Source: Anaerorudis cellulosivorans
GTDB lineage: Bacteria; Bacteroidota; Bacteroidia; Bacteroidales; Dysgonomonadaceae
DNA length: 64,000 nucleotides
Direction of reading: 5' to 3'
Assembly: GCF_025943985.1 (NCBI RefSeq)
Contig: NZ_JAPCWE010000014.1
Span: forward strand, 1 to 64,000
Shown here: piece after piece, positions 34,972 to 43,175 of the stretch
Numbering within the stretch: the stretch's first letter is position 1
Layout of the letters: each line of letters begins with the position of its first letter
Notes under the pieces: model-generated
What the model was told of the DNA's origin: nothing
What the model saw: the letters and a program-made list of their open reading frames with translations, nothing else
The model's database searches: none
Made by a program: the position numbers and the translations under genes

Positions 34972-36336
34972 TTAAATGGGTTTTGAGAATGTTTTATCGC
35001 TGTTGATCAATAATTTATCCAATGATGCTGCTACGTTGCGAACGAAAGGTGAGCCTTTTTGTTTCATGACGATTTTGTGGTCATCGAAAACGATGATGCC
35101 GTCTTGTTCGAATCCTCTCATTTTTTTTTCTGAGTAGGCGGTCGCAGCTTTCACTTCTTCTATCGACCGTTGAAAACGTATGGCAAGTTCTTGCCAGTCG
35201 ATTTGTTCATTGCACATCAAGTCGGTGATCACTTCGCGTGTAATCTGTTCCTCGAAATTGAGAGAATATCCTTTTTTCACGGGGATATGTCCCCGATTTA
35301 CCGTTTCAATGTATTCGGAGATATTTTTTGTATTTTGAGCGTAAGCATTCGACAATTGACTGATAGCCGTAACGCCAAAAGCATAAACCTGGCCGGTAGT
35401 GCGGCGTGTACAATAACCCTGAAAATTGCGATGCAGCGTTTTGGTTAGTGCAGCCCGACAGAGTTCGTCGTCCTCGCGTACGAAATGGTCAAGTCCCACT
35501 TGAATATAACCTGCATTCAGGAGCAATTGGCGTGAAGTGTGATATATGTCATCTTTTTGTTTCTCCGACGGGAGCCCTTCCTTTTCTAAAAATCGCTGGC
35601 GAGGAAACAGACGAGGCAGATGGGCGTATGAAAACGTGACGAGGCGATCGGGTGAAAGGTCGATGGCTTTCTGAATGGATTGCGAAAAACTTTCCGGCGT
35701 TTGCTTGGGCAGTCCGTATATGAAGTCCAAATTGATGCGTATGTTGTTTTCGCGAAGTAAAGCCAAAATTTCTTCAATTGGCAAAAGGGTTGGAAGCCGG
35801 TTGCAGGCTTTCAGTACTTTCGTGTCAAAATCCTGAATTCCAATGCTCATGCGGTTGAAACCGGCATTCACTAGGGAGCGGAAATGCTGTTCATTCATAT
35901 ATCCGGCATGGCACTCAATGGCAATTTCAGGATTTTCGATGCATTTGAATTTACTGAATAGCAATCCATTGATTCGTTGAATATATTTCAGATTGATGGA
36001 AGTTGGTGATCCGCCGCCATAATGGATTTGCGCAATTTTTCGTTTTTTATCGATTTTGCTGCAAACCCTTTCAATTTCTTTTATCACGGCATCGATGTAA
36101 GCTTCCTCTTCGGCATCCGTCGTTCTTGGATAGGAATTGCACCCGCAATAGTAACACATTCTTCTGCAATAGGGAATATGAATATAAAACGACACATGTT
36201 GGGGTTCCTGATGGTTGGATAATTCGATAGCTTGCAGCAGATCGTTTTCAGAAAAATGTTCATGAAAGAAGTTTGACGATGGATAACTGGTATAGCGTGG
36301 AACCGGGGTATTATATTTTGAAATCAGGTTGTTCAT
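34972..36336 (-). CDS. hemN: Oxygen-independent coproporphyrinogen III oxidase
   Basis: The 454-residue radical SAM enzyme decarboxylates two propionates of coproporphyrinogen III. The [4Fe-4S] motif is in IPYCRRMCYYCGCNSY (about 53-68: CxxxCxxC plus the extra Cys of HemN). The N-terminal PRYTSYP, IHYGGGSPTSI, GLDHFVREDDEL and HRNFQGY motifs mark true HemN rather than HemW. It overlaps the upstream MFS gene by 4 nt (ATGA), so translation is coupled. Confidence 0.95.
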   Translation of the reverse strand: MNNLISKYNTPVPRYTSYPSSNFFHEHFSENDLLQAIELSNHQEPQHVSFYIHIPYCRRMCYYCGCNSYPRTTDAEEEAYIDAVIKEIERVCSKIDKKRKIAQIHYGGGSPTSINLKYIQRINGLLFSKFKCIENPEIAIECHAGYMNEQHFRSLVNAGFNRMSIGIQDFDTKVLKACNRLPTLLPIEEILALLRENNIRINLDFIYGLPKQTPESFSQSIQKAIDLSPDRLVTFSYAHLPRLFPRQRFLEKEGLPSEKQKDDIYHTSRQLLLNAGYIQVGLDHFVREDDELCRAALTKTLHRNFQGYCTRRTTGQVYAFGVTAISQLSNAYAQNTKNISEYIETVNRGHIPVKKGYSLNFEEQITREVITDLMCNEQIDWQELAIRFQRSIEEVKAATAYSEKKMRGFEQDGIIVFDDHKIVMKQKGSPFVRNVAASLDKLLINSDKTFSKPI

Positions 36337-37628
36337 TGGGCAATCTCATTTTCAAGTATGCATTTTTTATTTTGTGTTTTGTGGGCTATTGCTGTAGACG
36401 AATTGGAGTGGTGTTTATTATTCGGCTCATTTTTATGCGAAAGAGGTTGATAAAACAGGACGAAAACAAAAGAAACGGCAGCAATGGCCCATTCCGATCC
36501 GAACAGCCCTTTGTAGCCGAACAGGTCACCGATTCGGGCGCTAATCAAGGTAATGATCATGGCGCTCAGGTGTGAAACAACGATTTGAATGGTGAAATCG
36601 GTTCCTTCGCGCCCATCGCGAACACTATCCATTGCCGTAGTGTACATCATGGTAGAGGCCATTCCGTAAATTCCCCATACGAGGGCAATTCCTACAAGAA
36701 TATGAACGCGCCCGGCAGATCCTGCTTGAGTAAGCAACAAAAAATAAGTAGCAGGAAAAACGATAAGAGCCGAGATCAATTTTCGGGATGTAGTCTTTCC
36801 TGTTTTTTTAATCAAAATGCCGGTCAAAAACGAACCGACAATTCCTATGGATATGCCAAATATCCCCATCATTACGCCGATTTCTTTCATGCCATAGCCC
36901 AAATCTACCATAAAGGGGCTTAGCGAAGCGAGAATACCAATAATTCCGGCATAGAAAAGAAACAGAAAAACGATTTGTTGCCAACTGTTTTTCTGTTTGA
37001 AAAACAGCAACATATCTTTCGGTTTGGCTTTTTCTTTTGTTTTTCGTTCGCGAAGCCGTATTTTTTTGTTCATGGCAAGTGGAATGAGCGCAATGAGCAC
37101 AAAAATGGCTACCCAGGGTAAAAGGTTGTTCCAACCTAATTTTTGGAATAGCAACAACAAAAAACCACCACCGACCATACTTCCGGTAAATGATCCCATT
37201 GCTTGAATGCTGTTCAGTAATCCGGTATCTTCTCGTTTAAAAGAACGTGCAGCCATTGCATCGGTAGCGATATCCTGTGTGGCGGAAGAAACAAATGCCA
37301 GTATAATGAGAAAAACGATAAGGGTGAAATTGGCTTCAATATTGAATATGGCTACCACAAAAATCAGTATGGCATATACGGTTTCCGATCCAAAAATCCA
37401 CCGTTTGTAGTCACGCACCGATTCGGTTCGACTATCAACCAGCGGTGACCATAAAAATTTGACGAGCCAGGGAATTTTAATGAGTTTAAGTAGGGCGATA
37501 GTAAACAAGGGGTAGTTCCCTTGCCGCATAAGAACCGGCAAAGCGGTGGAGAAAAAGCTCATCGGAATGGATTGAGCAATATAAAGTGAAAAAAAGGTAA
37601 AAAGATGATAGGGCTTTTCTGCTTTCAT
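36333..37628 (-). CDS. MFS transporter (AmpG/PAT-like) linked to heme genes
   Basis: A 431-residue protein with 12 predicted helices. The first segments (LYIAQSIPMSFFSTALPVLMRQ and KIPWLVKFLWSPLVDSR) match AmpG-like PAT-family permeases. Its position between a TonB receptor gene and hemN, with a 9-nt gap to the first and an overlap with the second, suggests it carries the receptor's ligand (porphyrin, heme or siderophore) across the inner membrane instead of muropeptides. The C-terminal tail is polar and rich in Asn, His and Lys. Confidence 0.8.
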   Translation of the reverse strand: MKAEKPYHLFTFFSLYIAQSIPMSFFSTALPVLMRQGNYPLFTIALLKLIKIPWLVKFLWSPLVDSRTESVRDYKRWIFGSETVYAILIFVVAIFNIEANFTLIVFLIILAFVSSATQDIATDAMAARSFKREDTGLLNSIQAMGSFTGSMVGGGFLLLLFQKLGWNNLLPWVAIFVLIALIPLAMNKKIRLRERKTKEKAKPKDMLLFFKQKNSWQQIVFLFLFYAGIIGILASLSPFMVDLGYGMKEIGVMMGIFGISIGIVGSFLTGILIKKTGKTTSRKLISALIVFPATYFLLLTQAGSAGRVHILVGIALVWGIYGMASTMMYTTAMDSVRDGREGTDFTIQIVVSHLSAMIITLISARIGDLFGYKGLFGSEWAIAAVSFVFVLFYQPLSHKNEPNNKHHSNSSTAIAHKTQNKKCILENEIAQ

Positions 37629-37637
37629 TTCTACATT

Positions 37638-39728
37638 TTATAGGTCATAGGTTAATGTGACACCTGCCGTAAATGGTTTTCCCGGTTTTCCGAGTTTACG
37701 CTTAGACATTTCGAAATAGTATCCAAGATAATGGGCATTGGTGAGGTTCTTTCCCCATACGGACAGGTTCATTCGTCCCTTTTCCATATCGACACTTCCA
37801 TTCAGCAACCCGTAAAAAGGCTGCTTTGTTTCATTGTTTTCATTCCAGTGAATTTCTCCGAGTCCGGTATAGCCGGCATTCAGAGTGATATGATCCACAA
37901 GATATGACGAACAGGGTATGCGATAACCTGCAATCAGCGAAAGGGTATGTTTGGGGACGAACGGCAAATAATTGCCCGAATAATCGATCGTTTCGCTGTA
38001 AATATAGTTTTTGAACGTAGCATGCGTGTATCCGTAAGCCGCATTGAAAGTGAGACGGGTTAGAGGTTTTGCCAGGAAAGACACTTCGAACCCCTTGCTT
38101 ACAGAGTTGCCGGCGTTGAATATTTTCATTCCCTGCAAGTCGAGCAGCTGTTTGATTTGTTGATTTTGAATATCGATGTAGAAAAGGGCAAATTCTGCAT
38201 GTAACCTTCCTTCGAAAAAGCTGCTTTTCCCGCCGATTTCGTAATTCCAACTTCTTTCGGGGTTGAACGTGCGCTGTTCTTCCGTTTCGAATACCGTATT
38301 GAATCCTCCTGTTTTGTAACCTTTCGCCAGTGTTGCATAGAGTTGCGTATGGTCTGAAAACCGATATTGCAGCGAAGCTTTGGGTGTCCATTCGGTAAAG
38401 GTGAGTGGCGAATCGTATTCGTTTCTCAGCTCAGCATGATTATCCATTACCTTATTTTCTTTGTGCACCGAATTGGCACGTTCGTAATCGTAACGGATTC
38501 CTGCCTGAAGAAACAGGTGGGTTAGCAGTTGAAATTCGGATTGATGATAAACGGCAAAACCGCGACTGTAATCGTTGAACCGTTTTTCGATTTTGTAGTT
38601 TGGATTGGCCATGTTCATGAAAACATCGGTACTTCGGTCGATATCGTGGTTAAAAGCAAAAATGCCGAAACTCCAACCATAACGGCTCGATTTTAATCCT
38701 TTGATGTTGATCTCTTCCGAAATTAGTCGTTGATTTTCCCCTTGAATGGCAAAATACAACTCTTTTGGAGAGGCATCCTGATCGACATTGTATTCATCGT
38801 TGAGCAGTTGAATCGAAGTTTGCGAGCTGATCCAAAATAGGCCGTTATGGTAATCGATCTGCAATCCGCTGTCATAAATATTGCGTTTGTAATAGCTTTT
38901 ATGATTGGTGCTGACGGAATCCACTCGTCCGGTTTCGGAATTAATATCGCCGTAGGAGAACGCACCCTGATCCACATATTCGAAATTGTTTGTCCATCGG
39001 ACGTTCAGATGGGTTTTGGGACGAAATTCCAATCGAGCATTCAAAGCAGCCGAGTTTAATTTATCGGCTTTTTCTCCGGTAAAAGTATTGGGGGTATTTC
39101 CTCCGTAATGGGTGTAATTTCCACCAACGTCGTAAGCAAAACGTGTGTTGATTTTGTCTGAATGCGAAACAGAAAAATAGGTATCGTCATAACTTCCGTA
39201 ACGTATCTGTAACTTGGTTCCCTGATGGCGAAATGGCGATTTGGTCGTCACCAAAATAATGCCACCCATAGCGTTGCGGCCATAAAGTGTCCCTTGGGGG
39301 CCGCGCAAGAATTCAATTTTCTCGATGTTGTTAAAATTGATGTCGAAAGATGATTTTTCGAAATGAGGAACGCCGTCCACATACATCGCTACTGCCGGTG
39401 TATTGATAAGAGACCCCACTCCGCGGATAAAGACCGACGAGGTGAGTTTGGAATCCCTGTCCACCATTATAAAATTGGGGACGGTGGCCGAAAAATCTTT
39501 CATGTCGTTCAAGTGTTGTTGTTCCATGAAGGTTGTAGAAATGGTAGTTGCCGATACAGGCGTCGTCCAATTGTCGTTGGGCTGTTTGATGCTCAACACT
39601 ACAATGCTGTCGAGGTTGAAGGTGCGTAACGAGTCTATTTCTTCGGCCATCATTCCGAAAAAAGAGAAGAACAACGCCGATACAAGCAGTACATTTCTTA
39701 CAGGGAAAGATTTTAATTTTACTTGCAT
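37638..39728 (-). CDS. TonB-dependent outer-membrane receptor (iron-complex/porphyrin type)
   Basis: The 696-residue receptor has a signal peptide (about 1-28), a TonB-box-like DSIVVLS (about 40), a plug domain (about 55-165; FIRGVGS, VAMYVDGVPHF, IEKIEFLRGPQGTLYGRNAMGGIILVTTK) and a 22-strand type barrel ending GVTLTYDL. It is of the FepA/iron-complex class, not SusC (no CarboxypepD_reg domain, no SusD). As first gene of the operon with hemN and hemG its ligand is probably a porphyrin or its iron complex. Palindromes at 39744 and 39856 may be regulatory. Confidence 0.88.
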   Translation of the reverse strand: MQVKLKSFPVRNVLLVSALFFSFFGMMAEEIDSLRTFNLDSIVVLSIKQPNDNWTTPVSATTISTTFMEQQHLNDMKDFSATVPNFIMVDRDSKLTSSVFIRGVGSLINTPAVAMYVDGVPHFEKSSFDINFNNIEKIEFLRGPQGTLYGRNAMGGIILVTTKSPFRHQGTKLQIRYGSYDDTYFSVSHSDKINTRFAYDVGGNYTHYGGNTPNTFTGEKADKLNSAALNARLEFRPKTHLNVRWTNNFEYVDQGAFSYGDINSETGRVDSVSTNHKSYYKRNIYDSGLQIDYHNGLFWISSQTSIQLLNDEYNVDQDASPKELYFAIQGENQRLISEEINIKGLKSSRYGWSFGIFAFNHDIDRSTDVFMNMANPNYKIEKRFNDYSRGFAVYHQSEFQLLTHLFLQAGIRYDYERANSVHKENKVMDNHAELRNEYDSPLTFTEWTPKASLQYRFSDHTQLYATLAKGYKTGGFNTVFETEEQRTFNPERSWNYEIGGKSSFFEGRLHAEFALFYIDIQNQQIKQLLDLQGMKIFNAGNSVSKGFEVSFLAKPLTRLTFNAAYGYTHATFKNYIYSETIDYSGNYLPFVPKHTLSLIAGYRIPCSSYLVDHITLNAGYTGLGEIHWNENNETKQPFYGLLNGSVDMEKGRMNLSVWGKNLTNAHYLGYYFEMSKRKLGKPGKPFTAGVTLTYDL

Positions 39729-39743
39729 TGGAAAATTTTTTTT

Positions 39744-39758
39744 ACTTTCAAAGAAAGT
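39744..39758. promoter_or_regulatory. Candidate operator palindrome before the TonB receptor
   Basis: ACTTTC-AAA-GAAAGT is a perfect 6-bp inverted repeat with 3-bp centre, followed by a third ACTTTC at 39761-39766. It lies 16 nt from the receptor ATG and downstream of a possible -7 box, as expected for a repressor site. No regulator is adjacent. Confidence 0.45.
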
Positions 39759-39788
39759 TTACTTTCGATTGTGTTAGTTTTTCAACTG

Positions 39789-39796
39789 CAAAGTAA
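39789..39796 (-). promoter_or_regulatory. Weak -7 box (TTACTTTG) for the TonB receptor operon
   Basis: The minus strand reads TTACTTTG, one mismatch from TAnnTTTG, 61 nt upstream of the receptor ATG at 39728. The remaining DNA up to the tRNA terminator holds only the hairpin at 39856-39880. Confidence 0.35.
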
Positions 39797-39855
39797 AATC
39801 ATCTTATTGCCAAAATCAATCCCTATTTGTAGTGATTTTTAGTGTGAAGGATGGA

Positions 39856-39880
39856 AAAAATAACTACTGCAGTTATTTTT
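39856..39880. repeat. Perfect 10-bp inverted repeat with 5-nt loop
   Basis: AAAAATAACT (39856-39865) and AGTTATTTTT (39871-39880) flank ACTGC. The stem is AT-rich with a T-run on both strands, so it may be a weak bidirectional terminator or a protein-binding site between the tRNA and the receptor promoter. Confidence 0.5.
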
Positions 39881-40034
39881 AACATGAGATATTTTCAACA
39901 ACCAGAATCTATTTATTTCACCGTGGCCATTGAACTATGGAAGATCTTTGTTGATTTCCCATGAAACGACACAGAGTGATTGTTAATGTTTTATCTCAAA
40001 TTGGTAAATCGGCTGTCCGGTGAAGTCTGAAAAC

Positions 40035-40069
40035 AAAAAACGCTTAAATTTGATTTTAAGCGTTTTTTT
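40035..40069 (-). terminator. Terminator after tRNA-Phe
   Basis: CGCTTAAA (40041-40048) pairs with TTTAAGCG (40055-40062), with A-run before and T-run after, so it works on both strands. It lies 5 nt beyond the tRNA 3' end. Confidence 0.85.
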
Positions 40070-40073
40070 GAGG

Positions 40074-40146
40074 TGGTGCCACCGGGAATCGAACCAGGGA
40101 CACAAGGATTTTCAGTCCTTTGCTCTACCGACTGAGCTATGGCACC
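40074..40146 (-). tRNA. tRNA-Phe (GAA)
   Basis: The minus strand folds as a complete 73-nt tRNA: acceptor GGTGCCA/TGGCACC, D-arm GCTC/GAGC, anticodon stem AAGGA/TCCTT with loop CTGAAAA (anticodon GAA), T-loop TTCGATT and discriminator A. The T-stem CCTGG/CCCGG has one T-C mismatch (position 51-63). CCA is not encoded: the 3' sequence is ACCT. Confidence 0.93.
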
Positions 40147-40164
40147 TTTTTTGTTTGGCGAGTG

Positions 40165-40194
40165 CAAAGATAGGAGATTTTTTTTCAATTTCAA
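40165..40194 (-). promoter_or_regulatory. Promoter for tRNA-Phe
   Basis: The minus strand has TTTG (40194-40191), an 18-nt spacer, then TATCTTTG (40172-40165), close to the full Bacteroidetes -33/-7 consensus. The -7 box ends 18 nt before the tRNA 5' end. Confidence 0.7.
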
Positions 40195-40231
40195 AACTTG
40201 CATCGTAAAAAGTAAAAAAAATGCATTCAGC

Positions 40232-41257
40232 TTACGTAAGAGGATTCCATCCTTGTGCTTTCAGTTGCATTTCCTGCCCATCTCGTGTGATAAGATGACA
40301 CCCGTTTTCTTCTGCCGTTATATGACCTACAAGGTGGATACCCTCCAAAGCCGAAACCTGCTCATGGAGACTCAAGGGAACGGTGAACAACAGTTCATAA
40401 TCTTCCCCGCCATTCAAGGCGACAGTGGAAACGTTCATATTGAAGGTTTCGGCCATCAGCGCGGTCTGATAATCGATGGGTATTCGTTCTTCGTAAATGG
40501 CACAACCGACTTTGCTCTGTTTGCAAATATGCAGCATGTCGGAAGACAAACCGTCTGAGATGTCGATCATTGAAGTAGGTTTGATATGGTTTTCAGCCAA
40601 CAATTTCACGATATCCTTTCGAGCTTCGGGTTTAAGCTGGCGTTCCAGCAGATATTCTTTCCCGGCAAAATCGGGTTGAAAATCGGCTTGACCGTCAAAA
40701 ACGTTTTTTTCGCGTTCCAGAAGCTGTAATCCCATATATGCAGCCCCAAGGTCGCCGGAAACAAAAATCAAATCGGTATTTTGTGCCCCGTTTCGGTAAA
40801 CAAGTTGGTTCTCGTCGGCATATCCAATACAGGTGATGTTGATGGTTAAACCGGTAAGCGACGAAGATGTGTCGCCTCCCACAAGGTCAACGTCGTAAAT
40901 TTTGCAGGCCAGTTTTAATCCATCGTAGAGAGCTTCCATATCTTCAACGCAAAAACGCTTGGAGATACCCAGCGAAACAACAATTTGCTGTGGCGTGCCG
41001 TTCATGGCGTAAATGTCCGAAAAATTAACGACTGCTGCTTTGTATCCCAGATGTTTCAGGGGTACGTATGTGAGATCGAAATGGATGCCTTCCAGTAAAA
41101 TGTCGGTTGTAACCAAGGTCTTTTTATTGGTATTGTCTATTACGGCTGCATCATCGCCAATGCCTTTTACCGATGTTTTTTGAGTGAGTTGTATATCTTT
41201 GGTGAGATGTTCGATCAAGCCGAATTCCCCCAATGTTGCTATTTCTGTTCGTTGCAT
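40232..41257 (-). CDS. thiL: Thiamine-monophosphate kinase
   Basis: The 341-residue enzyme makes thiamine diphosphate from thiamine monophosphate. Diagnostic motifs are the N-terminal LTKDIQ and GIGDDAAVI (metal/ATP binding), LVTTDILLEGIHFDL, FSDIYAMNGTPQQI, DLVGGDTSSS and ISDGLSSDMLHICKQS. It is last in a gene run sppA-lpxK-purine nucleoside phosphorylase-thiL with short gaps. Thiamine diphosphate is the cofactor of IorA and the fused E1 in this window, although that link is only metabolic. Confidence 0.95.
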   Translation of the reverse strand: MQRTEIATLGEFGLIEHLTKDIQLTQKTSVKGIGDDAAVIDNTNKKTLVTTDILLEGIHFDLTYVPLKHLGYKAAVVNFSDIYAMNGTPQQIVVSLGISKRFCVEDMEALYDGLKLACKIYDVDLVGGDTSSSLTGLTINITCIGYADENQLVYRNGAQNTDLIFVSGDLGAAYMGLQLLEREKNVFDGQADFQPDFAGKEYLLERQLKPEARKDIVKLLAENHIKPTSMIDISDGLSSDMLHICKQSKVGCAIYEERIPIDYQTALMAETFNMNVSTVALNGGEDYELLFTVPLSLHEQVSALEGIHLVGHITAEENGCHLITRDGQEMQLKAQGWNPLT

Positions 41258-41280
41258 AAAAGGTAAATTGAAAATACTTC

Positions 41281-42093
41281 TTAAATTCTTTGAATGATTT
41301 CGCGCATGATGAAGGCCATTTTGGGCTGGGCAATTTTTGCAGCTTTCTGCACATCTTCATGCGATACTTCTACTATTTTGCCGATGACTCCCAAGTCGGT
41401 GATGATGGAAAAGGCCAGCACTTTCATTTTTGCGTGATTGGCTACAATTACTTCGGGAACTGTGGACATGCCCACAGCATCGCCGCCAATGGTGCGGAAA
41501 TAATGATATTCGGCAGGTGTTTCAAAAGTGGGACCTTGTACTCCCACGTATACGCCGTGTTGAAGTTTGATGTTTTTTTCTTTGGCGATTTCCATTGCCA
41601 TTCGGCGCAGTTTTTTATCGTAAGCCTCACTCATATCGGGGAAGCGGGTACCCAATTCGTCGTAATTTTTTCCGCGGAGCGGATGCTCGGGGAACAAGTT
41701 GATATGATCTTCGATGAGCATGATGTCGCCGATATCGAAACTCGGATTCATGCCTCCTGCTGCGTTGGATACAAATAGATAGTGTATGCCCAGTGCTTGA
41801 AAAATGCGGATGGGGAAAGTAACCTGCTGCATGGAGTATCCTTCGTAGTAATGAAAACGACCCTGCATGGCCAGTATTTTTTTCCCTCCCAATGTACCGA
41901 TAATCAGGTTCCCGCTGTGTCCTTCGACTGTGGAAATGGGGAAATTAGGAATCTCGGTATAGGGGATTATTTGCTTGTTGTCGATTTCGTGAACCAATTC
42001 TCCAAGGCCCGTGCCGAGTATAATGGCGGTGTTGGGAATTTCTTCAATTTTACTTTTTAGATAATTGCTTGTTTGCCTGATAGCTTCTAACAT
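41281..42093 (-). CDS. Purine nucleoside phosphorylase
   Basis: The 270-residue trimeric-type (PNP family 2) enzyme cleaves purine nucleosides with phosphate. Visible motifs are AIILGTGLGELVHEI (phosphate loop), GRFHYYEGYSMQQVTFPIR, FVSNAAGGMNPSFDIGDIMLIEDHINL and GGDAVGMSTVPEVIVANH. Its start lies inside the end of lpxK (44-nt overlap), which suggests coupled translation. Confidence 0.94.
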   Translation of the reverse strand: MLEAIRQTSNYLKSKIEEIPNTAIILGTGLGELVHEIDNKQIIPYTEIPNFPISTVEGHSGNLIIGTLGGKKILAMQGRFHYYEGYSMQQVTFPIRIFQALGIHYLFVSNAAGGMNPSFDIGDIMLIEDHINLFPEHPLRGKNYDELGTRFPDMSEAYDKKLRRMAMEIAKEKNIKLQHGVYVGVQGPTFETPAEYHYFRTIGGDAVGMSTVPEVIVANHAKMKVLAFSIITDLGVIGKIVEVSHEDVQKAAKIAQPKMAFIMREIIQRI

Positions 42094-43162
42094 GATGATA
42101 TATTTTTTTGTTGAAAGACTCTCTTTCCGATTTTTTGATGAATTTTACCTCTACAGGGATATAATAGAGGATGGATTTGATATAATCGTCTAATGTTTTT
42201 AATGTTTTGAAACGTACCGCGTCTTTTTCTGTTGTGACGATGACAATATCGTCATCATCGATGTTTTTTAGCCTTTTATTTATTGTTTCGATATCTTTGA
42301 TGGTGAATTGGTGATGATCGTCAAAAAGAATAGGATACAGATTATATGTTTTTCTTTCCAATTTGTCGATTAGTGGTTTTGGCGATGCAATGCCGGTTAC
42401 CAAGACAACATGCTTTTTACGCAAATCATTGAGCATAATTTCCTCCGATTGAAATTCGGGGAAAACCGGTTTTAGGTCGCCATAATCGAAGGATGTGAAA
42501 TATAATGATTGATAAGGAAATAGATCCAAGCCGTTGGCATAAATGCGGAAGTCGATCGGGCGCATCTGAGGATCGCATTTGGTTACTAATACGATAGATG
42601 CCCTCGCTTTTGCCGAAAGGGGTTCGCGTAGATTTCCCGCGGGCAACAGTTTGTCTTCAAAAATCGGACGGTTACTGTCCACAAGCAAAATGGAAAGCGA
42701 TGGGATCACTGAACGATGCTGATAGCCATCATCCATCAGAATGACATCCGGTTTTTTGTCTTCCTGCATTTTTATTATTTTTTCGATGGCTTTGCTCCGA
42801 TTTTTATCGACTACAACAAGTGCATCCGGAAACTTTTGTTTGATTTGCAAGGGTTCATCTCCTACATCCTCAACGTCGGAATCAGGTTCAACTTCGACAA
42901 ATCCTCTGCTTTTTCGTTTGTAACCCCTGCTTAAAACGCATACTTTGTATCTTGAGGAGAGTAATTTAACCAAATATTCGATATGAGGTGTTTTCCCTGT
43001 GCCCCCAACAGTCAGATTTCCTACACAAATAACGGGGATGTCATATTTTTTTTGTTTCAAAATATGCGCATCATATAGTTTATTTCGCAAATTCACACCC
43101 CATCCGTACAACCATGACAGCGGTAGCAATGAACGGCGTATATTTGATGGAGGTTGGTCCAT
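42050..43162 (-). CDS. lpxK: Tetraacyldisaccharide 4'-kinase
   Basis: The 370-residue inner-membrane-associated kinase phosphorylates the lipid A disaccharide precursor at the 4' position. It has an N-terminal hydrophobic/basic segment, Walker A GNLTVGGTGKTPHIEYL (about 47-63), LSRGYKRKSRGF, and the catalytic-region DVILMDDGYQHRSV. Length is as expected. It lies between sppA (13 nt upstream) and the overlapping phosphorylase gene. Confidence 0.95.
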   Translation of the reverse strand: MDQPPSNIRRSLLPLSWLYGWGVNLRNKLYDAHILKQKKYDIPVICVGNLTVGGTGKTPHIEYLVKLLSSRYKVCVLSRGYKRKSRGFVEVEPDSDVEDVGDEPLQIKQKFPDALVVVDKNRSKAIEKIIKMQEDKKPDVILMDDGYQHRSVIPSLSILLVDSNRPIFEDKLLPAGNLREPLSAKARASIVLVTKCDPQMRPIDFRIYANGLDLFPYQSLYFTSFDYGDLKPVFPEFQSEEIMLNDLRKKHVVLVTGIASPKPLIDKLERKTYNLYPILFDDHHQFTIKDIETINKRLKNIDDDDIVIVTTEKDAVRFKTLKTLDDYIKSILYYIPVEVKFIKKSERESFNKKIYHHVRSYQANKQLSKK

Positions 43163-43175
43163 TTCTTAAATATAA

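Noticed and set aside
36333-37628. MFS protein as a true AmpG muropeptide permease
   Set aside because: Family similarity exists, but no ampR/ampC-type or peptidoglycan-recycling neighbour is present and its coupling to hemN favours a heme-related role.
39961-40023. 20-codon plus-strand frame near tRNA-Phe
   Set aside because: Very short, no signals, adjacent to the tRNA terminator.
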